From NCBI GenBank assembly GCA_012295275.1, contig CM022665.1, positions 29,260,946 through 29,324,945 of the forward strand: a stretch of 64,000 nt of DNA, given 5' to 3'. Under the pieces are notes generated by a model, which was given only the letters and a program-made list of their open reading frames with translations, was not told where the DNA came from and did no database searches. Source of the DNA: Chrysomallon squamiferum (taxonomy: Eukaryota; Mollusca; Gastropoda; Neomphalida; Peltospiridae). Every line of letters begins with the position of its first letter. The stretch's first letter is position 1. Below are positions 31,177 through 50,300 of this stretch, piece after piece. The translations under genes and the position numbers were made by a program.

Positions 31177-32397
31177 CTATATCTTGTCTATATCCTCCCC
31201 ACCATACTCATTCATTACCCTGGCAACACTTTCTCTCACACTTTTCATGTGCGCTGCTTGTCTCTTTTTTTGTTTTCTATTTTCTACCAAGCTCCACAGT
31301 TTTTCTTCTGACGGACGCTTGATCAATCTCGTTCGACGCTTTGTTTTACTCTGCTTACTATTTTCTGCTTCGATGGTTTCAGCTTCCTTGTTAGTAATTT
31401 TCACTTTGGTGTTTTTATCAGGGGATTTTCTTGGTTTTACTCCATTTTCTGATTTTTGTTGTTCCTTGTTGATTTCCATTTCTGTTGTATTTATCCTCTG
31501 GATACTTTCTGCTTCAATTTCTTTTTTCTCCTTTGATTTTACATTATATTCCATACCATCACTGTCACTGTCGCTGTTTTTTTGTTCATCGCTGTCATAC
31601 TCTGTCCAACACTCACATTCATCCTCTTTGTTTCCACACTTTTCACACAGAAATATGTTCGGGCAGTTTCTAGCAAAATGTCCTTTTTGTTTACAGTTAT
31701 GACACCTTATATTTGGACAGTCTTTCAACAAATGATTATCCGCCATACAGTTGTAACAGACTTTTATTTGATTGTCATGTAAAACACGAAAATATTTTAT
31801 TCCTTCATAAGTCCTAAATTTCATTGAGTATGGTAAACTTTTTATTCCGGGTGGAAATTTCACTCTCACATATCTTGTTCCATCTGCAATTTTTGTCCCT
31901 TTGTATAGCCTTCTATAAATTGGTGATAAAATTTCTATTTCCATTTGTTTCAATTTTTCTTCAATTTCTTCATCTTCAATGTAGGCAGGCAAGTGCAAAA
32001 AGGAAACTACTACAGTTTCAGATTTCAAAATTCTCGCCTTTATTTTTAGACCTTTCAATTCTGTTTCATCAATTTCCGTAATCATTCTCGCTTGTATAAT
32101 ATCTTCTAGTGTTATTTCATAAGAATCGGATTCTTTCGGTACGCACGCTTTTATCACATCACCCACCTGGCCACTTACAAAATCTATCATGTCGCCTGCT
32201 GAAATTTTCTTGTTATCTTCTACATTTACAATCACAGTGCATTCTTTTTTAAAAACATTTTTTCTCATTCCTTCTTTTTTTAAATTCATATCTTTGATCT
32301 TTTCTTCGTAATTTTCAGATTCTTCCGCCCAAGACATAATACTTAGTTTACAACAAAACCTTTCCGAAGCGAGAGCCGATGTGAAACGCGTCCACAC
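31177..32397 (-). CDS. LINE ORF1: zinc-knuckle RNA-binding protein
   Basis: An intact 406-codon frame. The first ATG is at 32397; an internal ATG at 32337 (MSWAEESENYEEK) is an alternative start. The middle region (RILKSETVVVSFLHLPAYI to the RYVRVKFPPGIKSLP part) looks like an RRM-like RNA-binding fold. It is followed by two canonical CCHC knuckles (CYNCMADNHLLKDC and CHNCKQKGHFARNC), a further CEKC cysteine pair, an acidic Ser/Asp patch and a Lys/Arg-rich tail. Proteins of this kind coat the LINE RNA and form the transposition particle. The intact frame contrasts with ORF2 and argues for a young insertion. ORF2 begins immediately downstream. Confidence 0.9.
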   Translation of the reverse strand: MWTRFTSALASERFCCKLSIMSWAEESENYEEKIKDMNLKKEGMRKNVFKKECTVIVNVEDNKKISAGDMIDFVSGQVGDVIKACVPKESDSYEITLEDIIQARMITEIDETELKGLKIKARILKSETVVVSFLHLPAYIEDEEIEEKLKQMEIEILSPIYRRLYKGTKIADGTRYVRVKFPPGIKSLPYSMKFRTYEGIKYFRVLHDNQIKVCYNCMADNHLLKDCPNIRCHNCKQKGHFARNCPNIFLCEKCGNKEDECECWTEYDSDEQKNSDSDSDGMEYNVKSKEKKEIEAESIQRINTTEMEINKEQQKSENGVKPRKSPDKNTKVKITNKEAETIEAENSKQSKTKRRTRLIKRPSEEKLWSLVENRKQKKRQAAHMKSVRESVARVMNEYGGEDIDKI

Positions 32398-32422
32398 TCG
32401 ACGCCACCATCAAGAGTCTCCC

Positions 32423-32656
32423 AATTAATGAATAAAAAATATAATAATGATAATAATTACAATAATATACAATAACAACAATATACGTCAGAGAAGTTTT
32501 AGCTCCATAAAATAAATACAGTGGTTATAATATATTATATGAAGTGAAAGAAAAGAATAATAAAAAAAAATAGGTGTGTTCCCGAAGTAGAGGAACACGG
32601 CCTTATGTGTTATAAAGACCACGAGGGTCCCATCCGTCCTTGTCAAGGGGAGTGCT
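32423..32656. repeat. Right copy of the 235-bp duplication
   Basis: Matches 16816-17050 from AATTAATGAATAAA to GGGGAGTGCT, then continues into AACCTTCTCTCC where the left copy meets the LINE tail. Removing everything between the two copies restores one continuous intron sequence of CSKMT. The minus-strand open frame here is not recognised as a protein. Confidence 0.85.
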
Positions 32657-33109
32657 AACCTTCTCTCCTTTCTTACAACACAATATGTAGTTAATGCAGA
32701 CCAATTTATATACACTCATTTTATTGATAATGCAAAGCAACGGTTTAATTATAATCCATAATTATTATTCTTTTACCAAATTACAATTTCTGTTAAAGTA
32801 ATTTATAACATTGATACAGATTTATGATAACTAAGAAACAAAGGCTGATTTTTAGTTATTGTGTATCGATATTATAACGTCAGTTATTATAATATTTTAA
32901 TATATTATTAGGATTTCCACCAAACAACTATATACGTATTGTGTCAAATAGACTCAGTCTTGCTAATACATTTACATGTGATATCATTTGCGTCTTAACA
33001 GTTCTATAATTCTTATTGGTTTGAAATATTTGCAAATAAATGGTAAAACATGAACTAGAATTTATTTAAATATGGTTGCATGAATTTCAATATACCAAAA
33101 TGAATCATA

Positions 33110-33183
<74 letters not shown>

Positions 33184-33702
33184 TAATAAAAGGATAGCAA
33201 GTACAGTTGGTCTGCCTTATCTGCGGCCTTTGCAGTAGCGGTTTGAATTTTTTTTAAATTAGGTTAGTAGTCAGTAAGCAAACTGCATGTAGTTAGTATG
33301 ATTTATGTACGCTTTGGCAATTCTTAGCTGTACCTAAAGGTGGGGTTTTAAAACATGAACACATACAGGGTACAAAATATGTAATTTTATATGAATGTGC
33401 TGAGCATCCTCGATGAATCCAGGATCTATAAACCCGCGGATTTGTGATAGGATCAGTATAAAATGACTAATGAGGACATAACGAGAGAATACAAATATAA
33501 AGTGGCACCAAATTAACAATATATTTTAATTCTTTATATATTTTGTGATTTTTCTATAACTATATTGACACATACAGCAATAAAATAGCGAATTCTCAGT
33601 ATATTTTCTTTTATTAAAATTTGTATTTTATCTGGCTTGTATTTCTGTTTTCTTGAATTTTATTTATTTATTTATTTGTTAGATTGTTTATTTATTTTTC
33701 AG
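32657..33702. other. CSKMT intron, right part, with (ATT)n
   Basis: Remaining intron sequence, with a pure (ATT)n microsatellite at about 33111-33184. The stretch at about 33203-33450 contains ACAGTTGGTCTGCCTTATC and AACCCGCGGATTTGTGATA, which recall the termini of pogo/Tigger-type DNA transposons; no transposase is present. That resemblance is from memory and weak. Confidence 0.4.
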
Positions 33703-34343
33703 TATCAAATCTCGGCAAATACAGTTATTGGAAAAATAAATATTCCAGAAAAGACGAGATCAAGGCACCGTTTGACTGGTTTTTGGAAGCTAACGAGTTC
33801 AGAGAACAGCTAGCAGCCGAACTGTATAGTTTTCAAAACGGACTTTCTCAGATTAAAGTTCTTGACCTTGGTTGTGGAACTTCTTCTCTGTCCTCTCACA
33901 TTTACAGAGAAAGTAAATTGCCAATATCCTTATTCTGTGCCGATTTCATAACAGAATCTCTCACCATTCAAAAATCTTGGCTATCAAAGATTACACCAGG
34001 ACACGTAAATTCTGTTTCCAGTTTTGTAACTTGCGATGCCAGAATGATTCCGTTAGTGGAAAATACTTTTCATGTTGTCATAGACAAAGGTACAATGGAT
34101 TCTTTGTTGAAAAACACAAGAGACGGACTGCAAAGAGCCGAAGACATGATGAGTGAGGTATATAGAATTTTGACTACAAATGGGAAATACATCCACATTA
34201 CTGATGAAGATCCAGATATCAGACTGCCATTGTTGGAAAATCTGTCAAAGACACTGCCTTGCAAATTTTCATGGTCATTTATTACAATTGACGGTAGCTG
34301 TGATAAAGAATATTTTATGTTCCAGTTTACCAAGTCATTCTGA
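33703..34343 (+). CDS. CSKMT: CSKMT exon 2: citrate synthase lysine methyltransferase catalytic domain
   Basis: Follows a strong acceptor (TTTATTTTTCAG) and runs to TGA at 34341. With exon 1 the protein is 246 residues (human CSKMT/METTL12 is 240). CSKMT is a mitochondrial matrix SAM-dependent enzyme that methylates a lysine of citrate synthase and lowers its activity. Family marks: APFDWFLEANEF before the core, SAM motif I VLDLGCGTSSL (about residues 86-96), acidic motif II CADF, VVIDKGTMDSL, and ITDEDPDIRLP near the C-terminus, which matches the human SDEDPDVRLP. No frameshift or missing catalytic motif is seen. The gene looks functional if the long intron can be spliced. LRRC74 converges from the right. 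Confidence 0.93.
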
Positions 34344-34388
34344 AATAATCATTGTGATATTCTTCTTTCTTTTCTTCTTATTCTTTAA

Positions 34389-34394
34389 AATAAA
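34389..34394 (+). terminator. CSKMT polyadenylation signal
   Basis: AATAAA 46 bases after the stop codon, the first such signal downstream, so a very short 3' UTR is likely. Confidence 0.5.
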
Positions 34395-35250
34395 ATTTAT
34401 ATGTTTAGCAGCTTATCATATTGTCTTAAACAAACTTAACGTCTATTAATATTTCTGTTATATTCGACTTCAGGTAATAGCATATATATTTCATTAATGA
34501 ATCCAATCCCATCTATGTTATTTAATGCTAAAATATACTTGGAATACTAGGGTTCTTATAAAAATTTCCCGGCGGAAAAATAAAATAAAACCATAATCGG
34601 AATGTGTGTATGTGACAGGCTGCTATAAAATGTATGCCACGAATTTAGCTATGGTGTCAAGATGCAAAATACACTGAAACTTGCTGGCGTGATTAAAAAT
34701 ATGTTTTGGCTGGTATCGTTTGTTAATTTCATATCCTTGTTTAAATGTGTTCCTGCATGTATGCATAAGTGTGATTAGTCGCAGGATATAATTATTAGTT
34801 CAGGTAGAAATATCGTTAATTGTATTCACAACAGCGACTTCAAGTATTTTCATTGTATATAAAATTATACAAGAATTTTATTTTAAATAAGAATGAATAT
34901 AAAACAAAAAAACACAAGTAAATAAACAATATGTGTACACATACACAACGAATCATGCAAACAGCTTTTAGGGACAAAAGTCATAAAGGCGAATACATAA
35001 ATGTTCACATATACATACATACATACATACATATATACATATACATACATATACATACATACATAAACATACATACATTACATGCATACATACATGCATA
35101 CAGTCATAATTATATTAAAAAAAATAATAACATATTAATGTTTAACACGAGAACAAAGAAATCTGAATTTCATCACAGAAGAAAAACGATGGTGTTTTTA
35201 ATAAATTTATGCAATGCACCGACGAAACCAGTTCTGTAGTTGTTGGTGAT
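34395..35250. other. Convergent intergenic region with (ACAT)n repeat
   Basis: Separates the 3' ends of CSKMT and LRRC74. It holds an (ACAT)n/(ATAC)n microsatellite at about 35012-35100. Open frames rich in Tyr/Val or His/Ile over it are repeat translations. Confidence 0.6.
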
Positions 35251-42218
<6,968 letters not shown>

Positions 42219-43053
42219 AACAAATTCTTTTCTTTTCTTCTTTTTTTTCTGTCTCTCTCTTTCCCGATTTCTCTCTCTCTCTCTCCACGTACCAAATTCG
42301 TTAAATTTGTTTGTCAATGCCTGACAGACATATTAAAATAGTGAATCTGTTCACGATATTAGTAACATTTTCAACTATATGCCTGTAAATGTATAAAAGC
42401 ACAGATAACTGGCCATTTGACTTTTCAACAGTTTTGTACGCATATGAAACCGCAGCCTGTTTGTCAGTGACTGTTTCTTTCTCAGTAAATTACAGGCTTC
42501 GGCTGAAAACAGTGAAATGTGTTTGGATTGGGTGTTATACTCGAAGTCTTAAAATCCATCAAGCATAAACATGGTTTCGTGAATAAAATCGACTTCTTAA
42601 GAAATTATCCACCTCACATCCTTTCTTCAACAATTGGACTTAATTGTAATGTTAATCCACTTAAACACATTGTAGAACGTTTTATAGTCAACATTACAGT
42701 CTGTGGAGTTTTTCATGTTGCACCAGGAAATAAAATTTATAAGAGGATAAAGCTTAAATGGAATAATTTCATTGTGGGAAGGAGGGGTTGAATCGATCAA
42801 ATCATTGAGGTGTGTAACTGTTTTTTCCTGGGACGTGGAAATCTCTTTATTAATTTTTTATTTTTTTATTATTTTTTTTTTTTTTCTCTGTACGAAAAAT
42901 GTAAGAGGAAAATGATCATAGCCATATTATTATTTTAGTAAAACTGTGACAAAAATAAAATAAAAAATGTTTGAAAGCGAATGAATAATGTCAATTTCTG
43001 TGTTAAAAAATTACAATATTTATTTATTTAAATGTTTTTGTAATTATATTATA

Positions 43054-43101
<48 letters not shown>

Positions 43102-43385
43102 GCTTAGCAGTTTTTCTTTTCCTGTTCTGTTACTCTTGTTACTATTATTTATAATCAATATAACGGCGGTAATTGGTATTAATCATAATGCAGATGATAA
43201 ATGCTGCATATTATTGTCTGTAATAAGGAAATAAAAGTAAAAAATACACGTGATAATTCAAACATATTTTAATATATAATATGTGATAGAGCCACTCATA
43301 CAGTAACCTTATGCAAGGAAATTTGTAATTGTTCATTGGAAACCATTTTGTTTAAAATAATATTAACTTAATAATAACCAAGACT

Positions 43386-43419
<34 letters not shown>

Positions 43420-43479
43420 CCTTTATATATATATATATATACTGTTAAAATATTTGTCTGCCTTCGCTTTAAAAATATA
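42219..43479. other. Upstream region of LRRC74, (ATT)n and (TA)n tracts
   Basis: Contains the LRRC74 promoter side. A purine-rich run lies directly before its start (GA-rich on the minus strand, 42233-42290). A plus-strand open stretch at about 42519-42791 has no recognised similarity. (ATT)n lies at about 43060-43101 and (TA)n at about 43389-43440. Confidence 0.5.
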
Positions 43480-43537
43480 TTATTCGTCTTCAGACACGAA
43501 ATGTAATTGTTCCTTCGGAACAACAGAGTCAAGGTGT
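43480..43537 (-). CDS. Possible short terminal exon
   Basis: After a good acceptor (TTCTTGTCTATGCCCAG) the minus strand reads HLDSVVPKEQLHFVSEDE and a stop. It needs two bases from an upstream exon. The unrecognised gene at 44492-45733 could donate in that phase from a weak GT at 44516, replacing its last eight codons. This is inference only; the exon is very short. Confidence 0.3.
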
Positions 43538-43852
43538 CTGGGCATAGACAAGAATAAAACATTTGTTACAGTTGTTAACCACTGGAGGTGAACGGATACT
43601 TTGAGCATGACTTGTCAACCTCATCTGCTCTCAGTTCATTTATACTACTCATTTTAATTACACACCATTCAGTTTAGAATATGTGTTTCGCAGTAAATAC
43701 TTACGATAAATATCTCAGCTGGGGGATATTATATTTCAGTGTAGGATGGTAAGGTTTTTGGGTCGTATGCTGTCTGAATTAAGTATAGTAAAATATTATC
43801 TAATAGTAATCAAAATACGCCCAGAAAGCACACGAAAATAGCATTAAATACA

Positions 43853-43854
<2 letters not shown>

Positions 43855-43888
<34 letters not shown>
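43855..43888. repeat. (CA)n microsatellite
   Basis: Short, near-pure CA run in intergenic DNA between the LRRC74 start and the unrecognised gene at 44.5 kb. Nothing else is seen between 43,538 and 44,491. Confidence 0.9.
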
Positions 43889-43890
<2 letters not shown>

Positions 43891-44491
43891 AATAAAAACA
43901 TGACTGTGGCGGGGTATGTGTAAGCCATATTTTTACAGTTTCAGTATTGAAATTACGCATGTTCGTGATAAATGGATAGTTTTATATAGAGTATAACTCA
44001 AACCAGTAACTGAAAGATAAGCTTAAACAAAAGATAAAAGCTTGACAATGGGTCTCTAGCCCAGTATACAATAATTTAATGTCAGTTGCACAACTACAGG
44101 TACTGAACAAAAATCAGTTAGACTTCATAAATTTATGACTATATATTATATGAATATACCGCGATACAGACACATTGGATAGTTAGTTACCAAATGTAAA
44201 TATATATACGTAATATTGTAATGTGATGTCGGACGTCTATAGATTTCAGTAGACGAAGCCACTGATAAAACTGATTGCATTTAATGAGTTATTAAACGTC
44301 TTCATATAATTAATTATATTGTACAATCAATGAATTAATTGGATAAAATCACTATGAACACGCGATGAATCAAAGCCTAATTTTGACATACGAATGCATA
44401 ACGGATTTGATATCAGTCATAGAATGGATTATACTTAACGTGGGCAATCCTCTTAAAACCTCACATAATTGTTATAAGCTGGTTTTGTACT

Positions 44492-45530
44492 CTATACTGT
44501 ATTGTGCATGTTGTACACTGGAATCACAGGGTTTAAAAGCTGTCTTCTTGAAACTGGCTGGCCGTAATTTACTGCCCAGTCTTGCGGCTTGCTTCTCTCG
44601 TTGCGATCTTTCATCTCTTTCACAAGCTGCTTCAGACCACGCAACCTCTCTTTAATGCTGCACCTGGGCGACTTTGGCAGATCGTCATCGTCGTCGTCTT
44701 TGTGCTTGTCTTTTGCGGGACCTTCCTTGACAGGGACCCCGCTGTAGTTGGTATAAACTTCGAACCCGTAATCTTCTAAAATAACTTTAGACGGGGGTTG
44801 AATGTTGTAACCTATGCTGTGGTAAGTAGTTGGGACCGAGCAAGGGAAGTAACGGCATTTGCTTTTTTTAGACTTGATGAGAAAACGACACGGAGAACAC
44901 GTGCTACATCGTGTTCCTGGTTTGTGGAACGGGCTGCCACGAGCTGACCTTGGCGTACTGAAGTCTTCATCAAATTCATTCTCGATGCCGTCTGGTGATG
45001 AAGACACTGGAGGAAGATGAAGGATTTTATCATTTGCCCGATCAGACTCCACCAATTCGTACTCCAATTTTTTACATTCTTTGAAACGTATTCGGTCCTC
45101 TCTTCGGAATGTTGCTTCCATATCTTCCAGTCTGCGACGCAGAATTCTCTTTGCGGTCTTATTTATATTTCTTATTTTCATAGCGGAATCCTGCTTTTTT
45201 CTTTGAAGGCGGGATTGCATATCCATTTTCTTATACGTTACTGAAAAAATATAAATCACATTTATTCGGGATTTATTGTAATAATTTTTTATTTACACAC
45301 AAATGATGTTTACCAGAAATTATATACAATTCTTTAGTCAGTGCTGGTGAGGATAAATATAAATCAAATTAAACTATTTATTAAAGATTAAGTCAGTGTC
45401 AATGACATAAAGTTGGTATTTTCAATCTTCTTAATCTTAATAATGTATATTTATGTTACTACACAAACTGGTATTGTTCCCAGCTAACTGCGACTGCGGC
45501 CACGTTGTCGGCAAATCCTTGCTTTATATG

Positions 45531-45617
<87 letters not shown>

Positions 45618-45733
45618 AAACAACAACATACATATATTCAAGAAAAGAACTATAGAGAAAATATATTTATCATACGCATTCGAGTATTAGTAAAATTGTA
45701 ACACATTATACAAGACTTACCTGTAGGAAACAT
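44492..45733 (-). CDS. Unrecognised basic coiled-coil protein
   Basis: Two coding exons, 45721-45733 (MFPT plus one base, strong donor ACAG|GTAAGT) and 44492-45240, giving 253 residues. I do not recognise a family. The first 75 residues are highly basic and predicted helical/coiled coil (RRRLEDMEATFRREDRIRFK, KECKKLEYELVESDRANDK). A Ser/Pro/Asp linker (SSPDGIENEFDEDF) is followed by a cysteine cluster (RCSTCSPCRFLIKSKKSKC), then VILEDYGFEVYTNYSGV, a poly-Asp patch, and a second basic helix (RLRGLKQLVKEMKDRNERSK). In-frame stops lie upstream of the first ATG, so the start is well fixed. The end at 44492 is a plain stop; an alternative splice to 43480-43537 is possible. It lies in tandem with LRRC74, about 2.3 kb upstream of it. 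Probably a real gene because both splice sites and composition are good. Confidence 0.7.
45534..45613. repeat. (GA)n microsatellite in intron 1 of the unrecognised gene
   Basis: About 80 bp of pure GA between the two coding exons. Arg/Glu and Ser/Leu frames over it are artefacts. Confidence 0.97.
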
Positions 45734-46132
45734 GCTTGTAACTTCACACAGAATTCTATGTTTTATCTGTTTTTATCACTTTACAATGTCAAAGTCTTTT
45801 ATATTACGTAAACAAACTTGCTTTTAATAATCTCAACTTCGTATTTAACAGACAACAGTGGTTGGTTTACATTAATCGGTTCCCTAGTGTTTGTGAACGT
45901 GTCGTATCACCCTATCAATGAGATTTTTTTTTTTTTTTTTTTTTTTTTTGCTATTCATCTATTCCTACGCGAATTGGCAGGTCAGTGATTTCCAAGTTTT
46001 TTTTTAGTCATTCCAGTTCCCTAATCAAACATAGCACAAAGACGAGCTACGTGTTTCTCAAATAACCAATTTAGATTGATTTGACGATACCCTAGACGCC
46101 CAGTCGGTTGTGAACAAAATTGTATAATATAA

Positions 46133-46218
<86 letters not shown>

Positions 46219-47352
46219 CCTCCATTATAATTGTTTTATTTCTTTTTAGATTTTTGTATTTTTCTTCTCCTAAACGATGTGATTGTTTATAAATAATACA
46301 TTCTGTAAACACATACACCTAGATGTACGTATAGTATATGTGCATGTGGTGTCAAATATTCCGAGTGCTTGTATAGCTATATTATTTTGAATTTTCAGTA
46401 ACTTTATCATTACTTGAATCTTAACAACTGACCTATGTGAGTTTTAAAAAGGTTTAGAATTCAAAACACCAACGCAGTTGCTTTAAAATAAAAGTTTCGT
46501 GTTGGTATTTGTGGACGCGTTGCATGGATCACTGAAGGTTTGTGTAGTTAATCTACGTGTTTGTGTATATATAAATATACTGAAAATAATTTCAGCGTAA
46601 TAACATGTAATTAAACTATACACAAATATATATTACTTAACTGGTAAAGAGTTCTAAATATTATGCAGATACATACAACAATTACATATACTATGAAACA
46701 CTGTTTTTATTTTTTATTATTATTATTATTATTTTTTTTTTTTTTTGGTCTTAGTTATCTTTTGGAGGCATCTCCCCATATTTAGAAAAAGTACACTTCA
46801 GTAGCAGGGACCAAAAATGGCCATAAACTCGAGGTGAACTTGATTGATCTTGTCATCAATCACATATCTACACGTGTATCTGCTTATGTCTGTGCGTGTG
46901 TTTTTTCTTTCTTTCTTTTGAGGTGATATTGAATTTTTTCCCTGGTCTTTACTTTCAGTCGTAATTCAGTCTTCACCAAATGTTCGAAAAGGCATTATGT
47001 TTTGCCAGTGAAAACTATGTTCAAGTGCAAAATGTAATTACTGGCAAGAAAAAAAATAAAAAGGAAAAAAGTTTTAATGTCGATAAATTCCATTAAACAA
47101 TCTGATAATACATACATACCTTACGTATGAAGAGTGCTGTGGAAATAATGTGTTCAAAACAAATAAAAAGGAAAACTGGGAAAACTATCTTAAAACATTG
47201 TCAGAAGGAAAATAATAAAGCCTCAGCCATTTATCTCAAGCCCTGTAATTTTGTACTTAAAAGACTAAACGCATTTCTGAGTTTGAAATGCACAATAATT
47301 ATTATAGTTGATTTAGTAGTATTATTTTTATTTATTTATTTATTTATTTATT

Positions 47353-47392
<40 letters not shown>

Positions 47393-50300
47393 TCATGATA
47401 CACATTCTTCTCATACATTATTTTACTTCAAAGAATATTTAAAATAAGTAACGACAGAAGTCAATTATGTATATATATAAATCATTTATTAAAACTACAA
47501 AGATGTAGAATATTCATATTTTCTTCAAAAAAAACCCACAAAAGATATGACACATTGATATTATGTGTATTACACAAATACAATAAGCCAACAAAAAGAT
47601 TAGTACAAATTTTCAACACCAGTTTTGACTATATATATATATATATATATATTTTGTAAACCCAGTTAAAATATAAATACATATGTATATAAAATGTTTT
47701 ATTTAAAATCCCATTATTCTGTATTAAACAGTTACAATTTATCAAAAGGCCACATATAAAGCAAGGTATTTTGAAGCTAAATTAACTGTACATTTTCATG
47801 GTGCCCTTTGAAAATGTATCAGTTAAACTGAGACAATATGATCATTATGAAAAGTTTATCCTTTGATGTTAACAATTTTAATATTCAAAATTGTTAACAA
47901 GATTATATATGTATAAAACGAGTATTTAAAATAATTAAATAGAAATAGATATGGACAAAAATACTGCTATAAATGTGAAAACATTTTTCACAGATTAACA
48001 CCAGTTGTAACAATTATCTGAAAATTTCTGATAACAAAAGGTACCCATAAAACAATAGCTGATCAGAAAAAAAAAAAAAAAAAAAAAAAATTCCTCCAAC
48101 TATTCCACACATAGATAAGGATGAAAATGTTACCCTTGAAAGGCATGCTTCAACATTTTTCTAATAGAAGCATTTAAAAAATGACAAGAACTCAGAATGT
48201 GACAGACATATCTTATTAGTAAGCTAGTGAAATATAATTGCCAATCTTAAACAAGCAGTTAATTATTAAAAGTTATCATTAGAGTTTCTCTAGCTCCATA
48301 ATAACTATCTTAAATAAAATGAAAATTTGGCAAAAGAACCCAGGCTCCTGTATTCAATACAGATGTGTTTTACAAAAGGCTGCTATGACTAAAAATGAAA
48401 TAGCTGCTGCCTTATAAACATACATTATGAATACAACAGACCAGCTGTTTGGTACTGTGATAACTTATAAAACTAAATGTGCAGGTAGCTAAAAGCTGTC
48501 CCCTTATTAAGAGAACATCAAAAGTGAAATTTGTTTTCAGAAAACCAGCAAAAGAAAGATCACTTTTTCTTAAGATATTAACAATGTATGTAATAAATAA
48601 TATAAAGAACAGTATAAACTAAAATTAGTTTTGGCACAAGACAGATGAATAAAATGAAATTATGCACCAATATAAAACAATAAATAAATAAATAAATAAA
48701 TAAATAAAAAAATAAATAAATAAATAAATAAATAAAAGCAAAATATTTTTCATTAAAGAAATAAAAATGGGATCATTTTTGACTAGAGAAATATAAATAC
48801 TGTTGGAGGCAACAATATTTAAAAACTTTTGTAATCAATTTAATAAAATTTTATGTATATTCATTGAAATGAAAATCAGTCTGGGAAATGTATTTAATTG
48901 TTCCACAATAAAATTGCTTTACATGTACTCCTTGACTGATTAATCCATCAATATTAACATGTATATAAAAATCACATAATTCAGATATAATAATGATAAA
49001 AATTGTAACTGATCCTTGATTGAATGATGGACTAAACAAAAATACAAATTAAACTACTGAAAATATACATAATAAACTTGTCATAGAAGGAAAATAAAAA
49101 ATCAAATGTTTTCATTTACTGAATTAGCAGGAAAAACCCTCAGTGTATTCTTCCTTTGACAATAAATTACCTTGCTCATATAATTACATCCAGGAAATAC
49201 AAGAATATATTTTTAAAAATTTTATCTTTTTTAAATTATTATTATAAAAGTTTTAGTAATAACAGAATAACTGACAGTGAACAATATGATATTGAAATCA
49301 ACATAAAACATCATGTATTTCAAATACAGTTTGTATGCTTAAGTAAACATGAGACAAATGGAATAATCTGGATAATAACACACACAGTCCAGGTATGTGA
49401 TATGTCTGCAATAAAGCAGTGATGAGAATATATTTAAATATACGCACCATTCAATTACTAATTTAAAAAGACAACAAGCATAGTAATGTCATAAAATAAA
49501 CCCACCGGTGTAAAGTACTAAAAATGTATTAGGTATATCAAAAGTTAGCAAATATACATTACCTTAGCCAACATATCAATGATAAAAAAAAATTAAAATT
49601 TAAAATATAATAAAATAAAAAGTTACCATGAATATTAAATGTCATATTAAATGTCATATCAGTTATATATGTATCTTATAAATAAATTTTAATTTTGAAA
49701 AAAATAAGAATAGAGAAAATAATAATAAAAAAATAAGTATCCAATTCACAAATTTTAATTTTACAATGTAATCTAGAAATGTTACCAATTACTAGAGATT
49801 ATGAAATATGGTAAAATTCTGAACTTTTTTATTCATTTTCTTTTAAAACATACGCAGAAATAAAAAAAAAGATACACAGACTCTGTAAATTTTAGCAGTG
49901 CAAAGAAAGAACAAAATATAATGCCACACTTTGTCAGACAAATATTATACATAATTAAATAATCATAATATAATATGTACATATTAACACACGTGCAGTG
50001 TATTCCTGTATAATGTGAAGGCACATATTAACAAATTCAACCATCCTTTTGCCTTCAAAATATAAAAATATAACAAGGGGTGAATATCTTTTGATGACAA
50101 TTCCTCCACACTCTGGAGATTTCAGAACACAATAGATATATACCCTCAATTTAACAGTTCAGATTTATTAGATTGATTGTAGAATTTCTTGTAGAACAGT
50201 TGGTGCATTCAGTAATTTATATGATACTTCAGTAACCACCTCTAAGCATAGATGGTGTGGATAAGTGACACCCACACACTCCTGAATACACTAGCAAAAA

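Larger units (their letters stand above)
27055..32422 (-). mobile_element. Tx1/L1-like LINE, copy 2, apparently full length
   Basis: About 5.37 kb on the minus strand, from a 5' end reading GGGAGACTCTTGATGG near 32422 to ACTAATAAAGATAAAAAAAA at 27055, with a polyadenylation hexamer just before the A tail. It carries ORF1 (zinc-knuckle nucleocapsid-like protein) and ORF2 (APE endonuclease, reverse transcriptase, C-terminal zinc cluster), the L1/Tx1 layout. ORF1 starts within about 26 bases of the element end, so the 5' UTR is almost absent. Its right flank is the second copy of the 235-bp duplication, and its left flank is the SINE-like sequence, not the other copy. The pair of flanks therefore does not form its own target-site duplication. 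Confidence 0.93.

Noticed and set aside
42519-42791. Plus-strand open frame of about 90 codons upstream of LRRC74
   Set aside because: Starts on a non-ATG codon, has no recognisable motif and no supporting splice context. It may be a relic, but I cannot support it as a gene.
46795-46870. Minus-strand terminal-exon-like reading VIDDKINQVHLEFMAIFGPC
   Set aside because: The acceptor side is poor, no upstream exon fits, and the length is too short to support.
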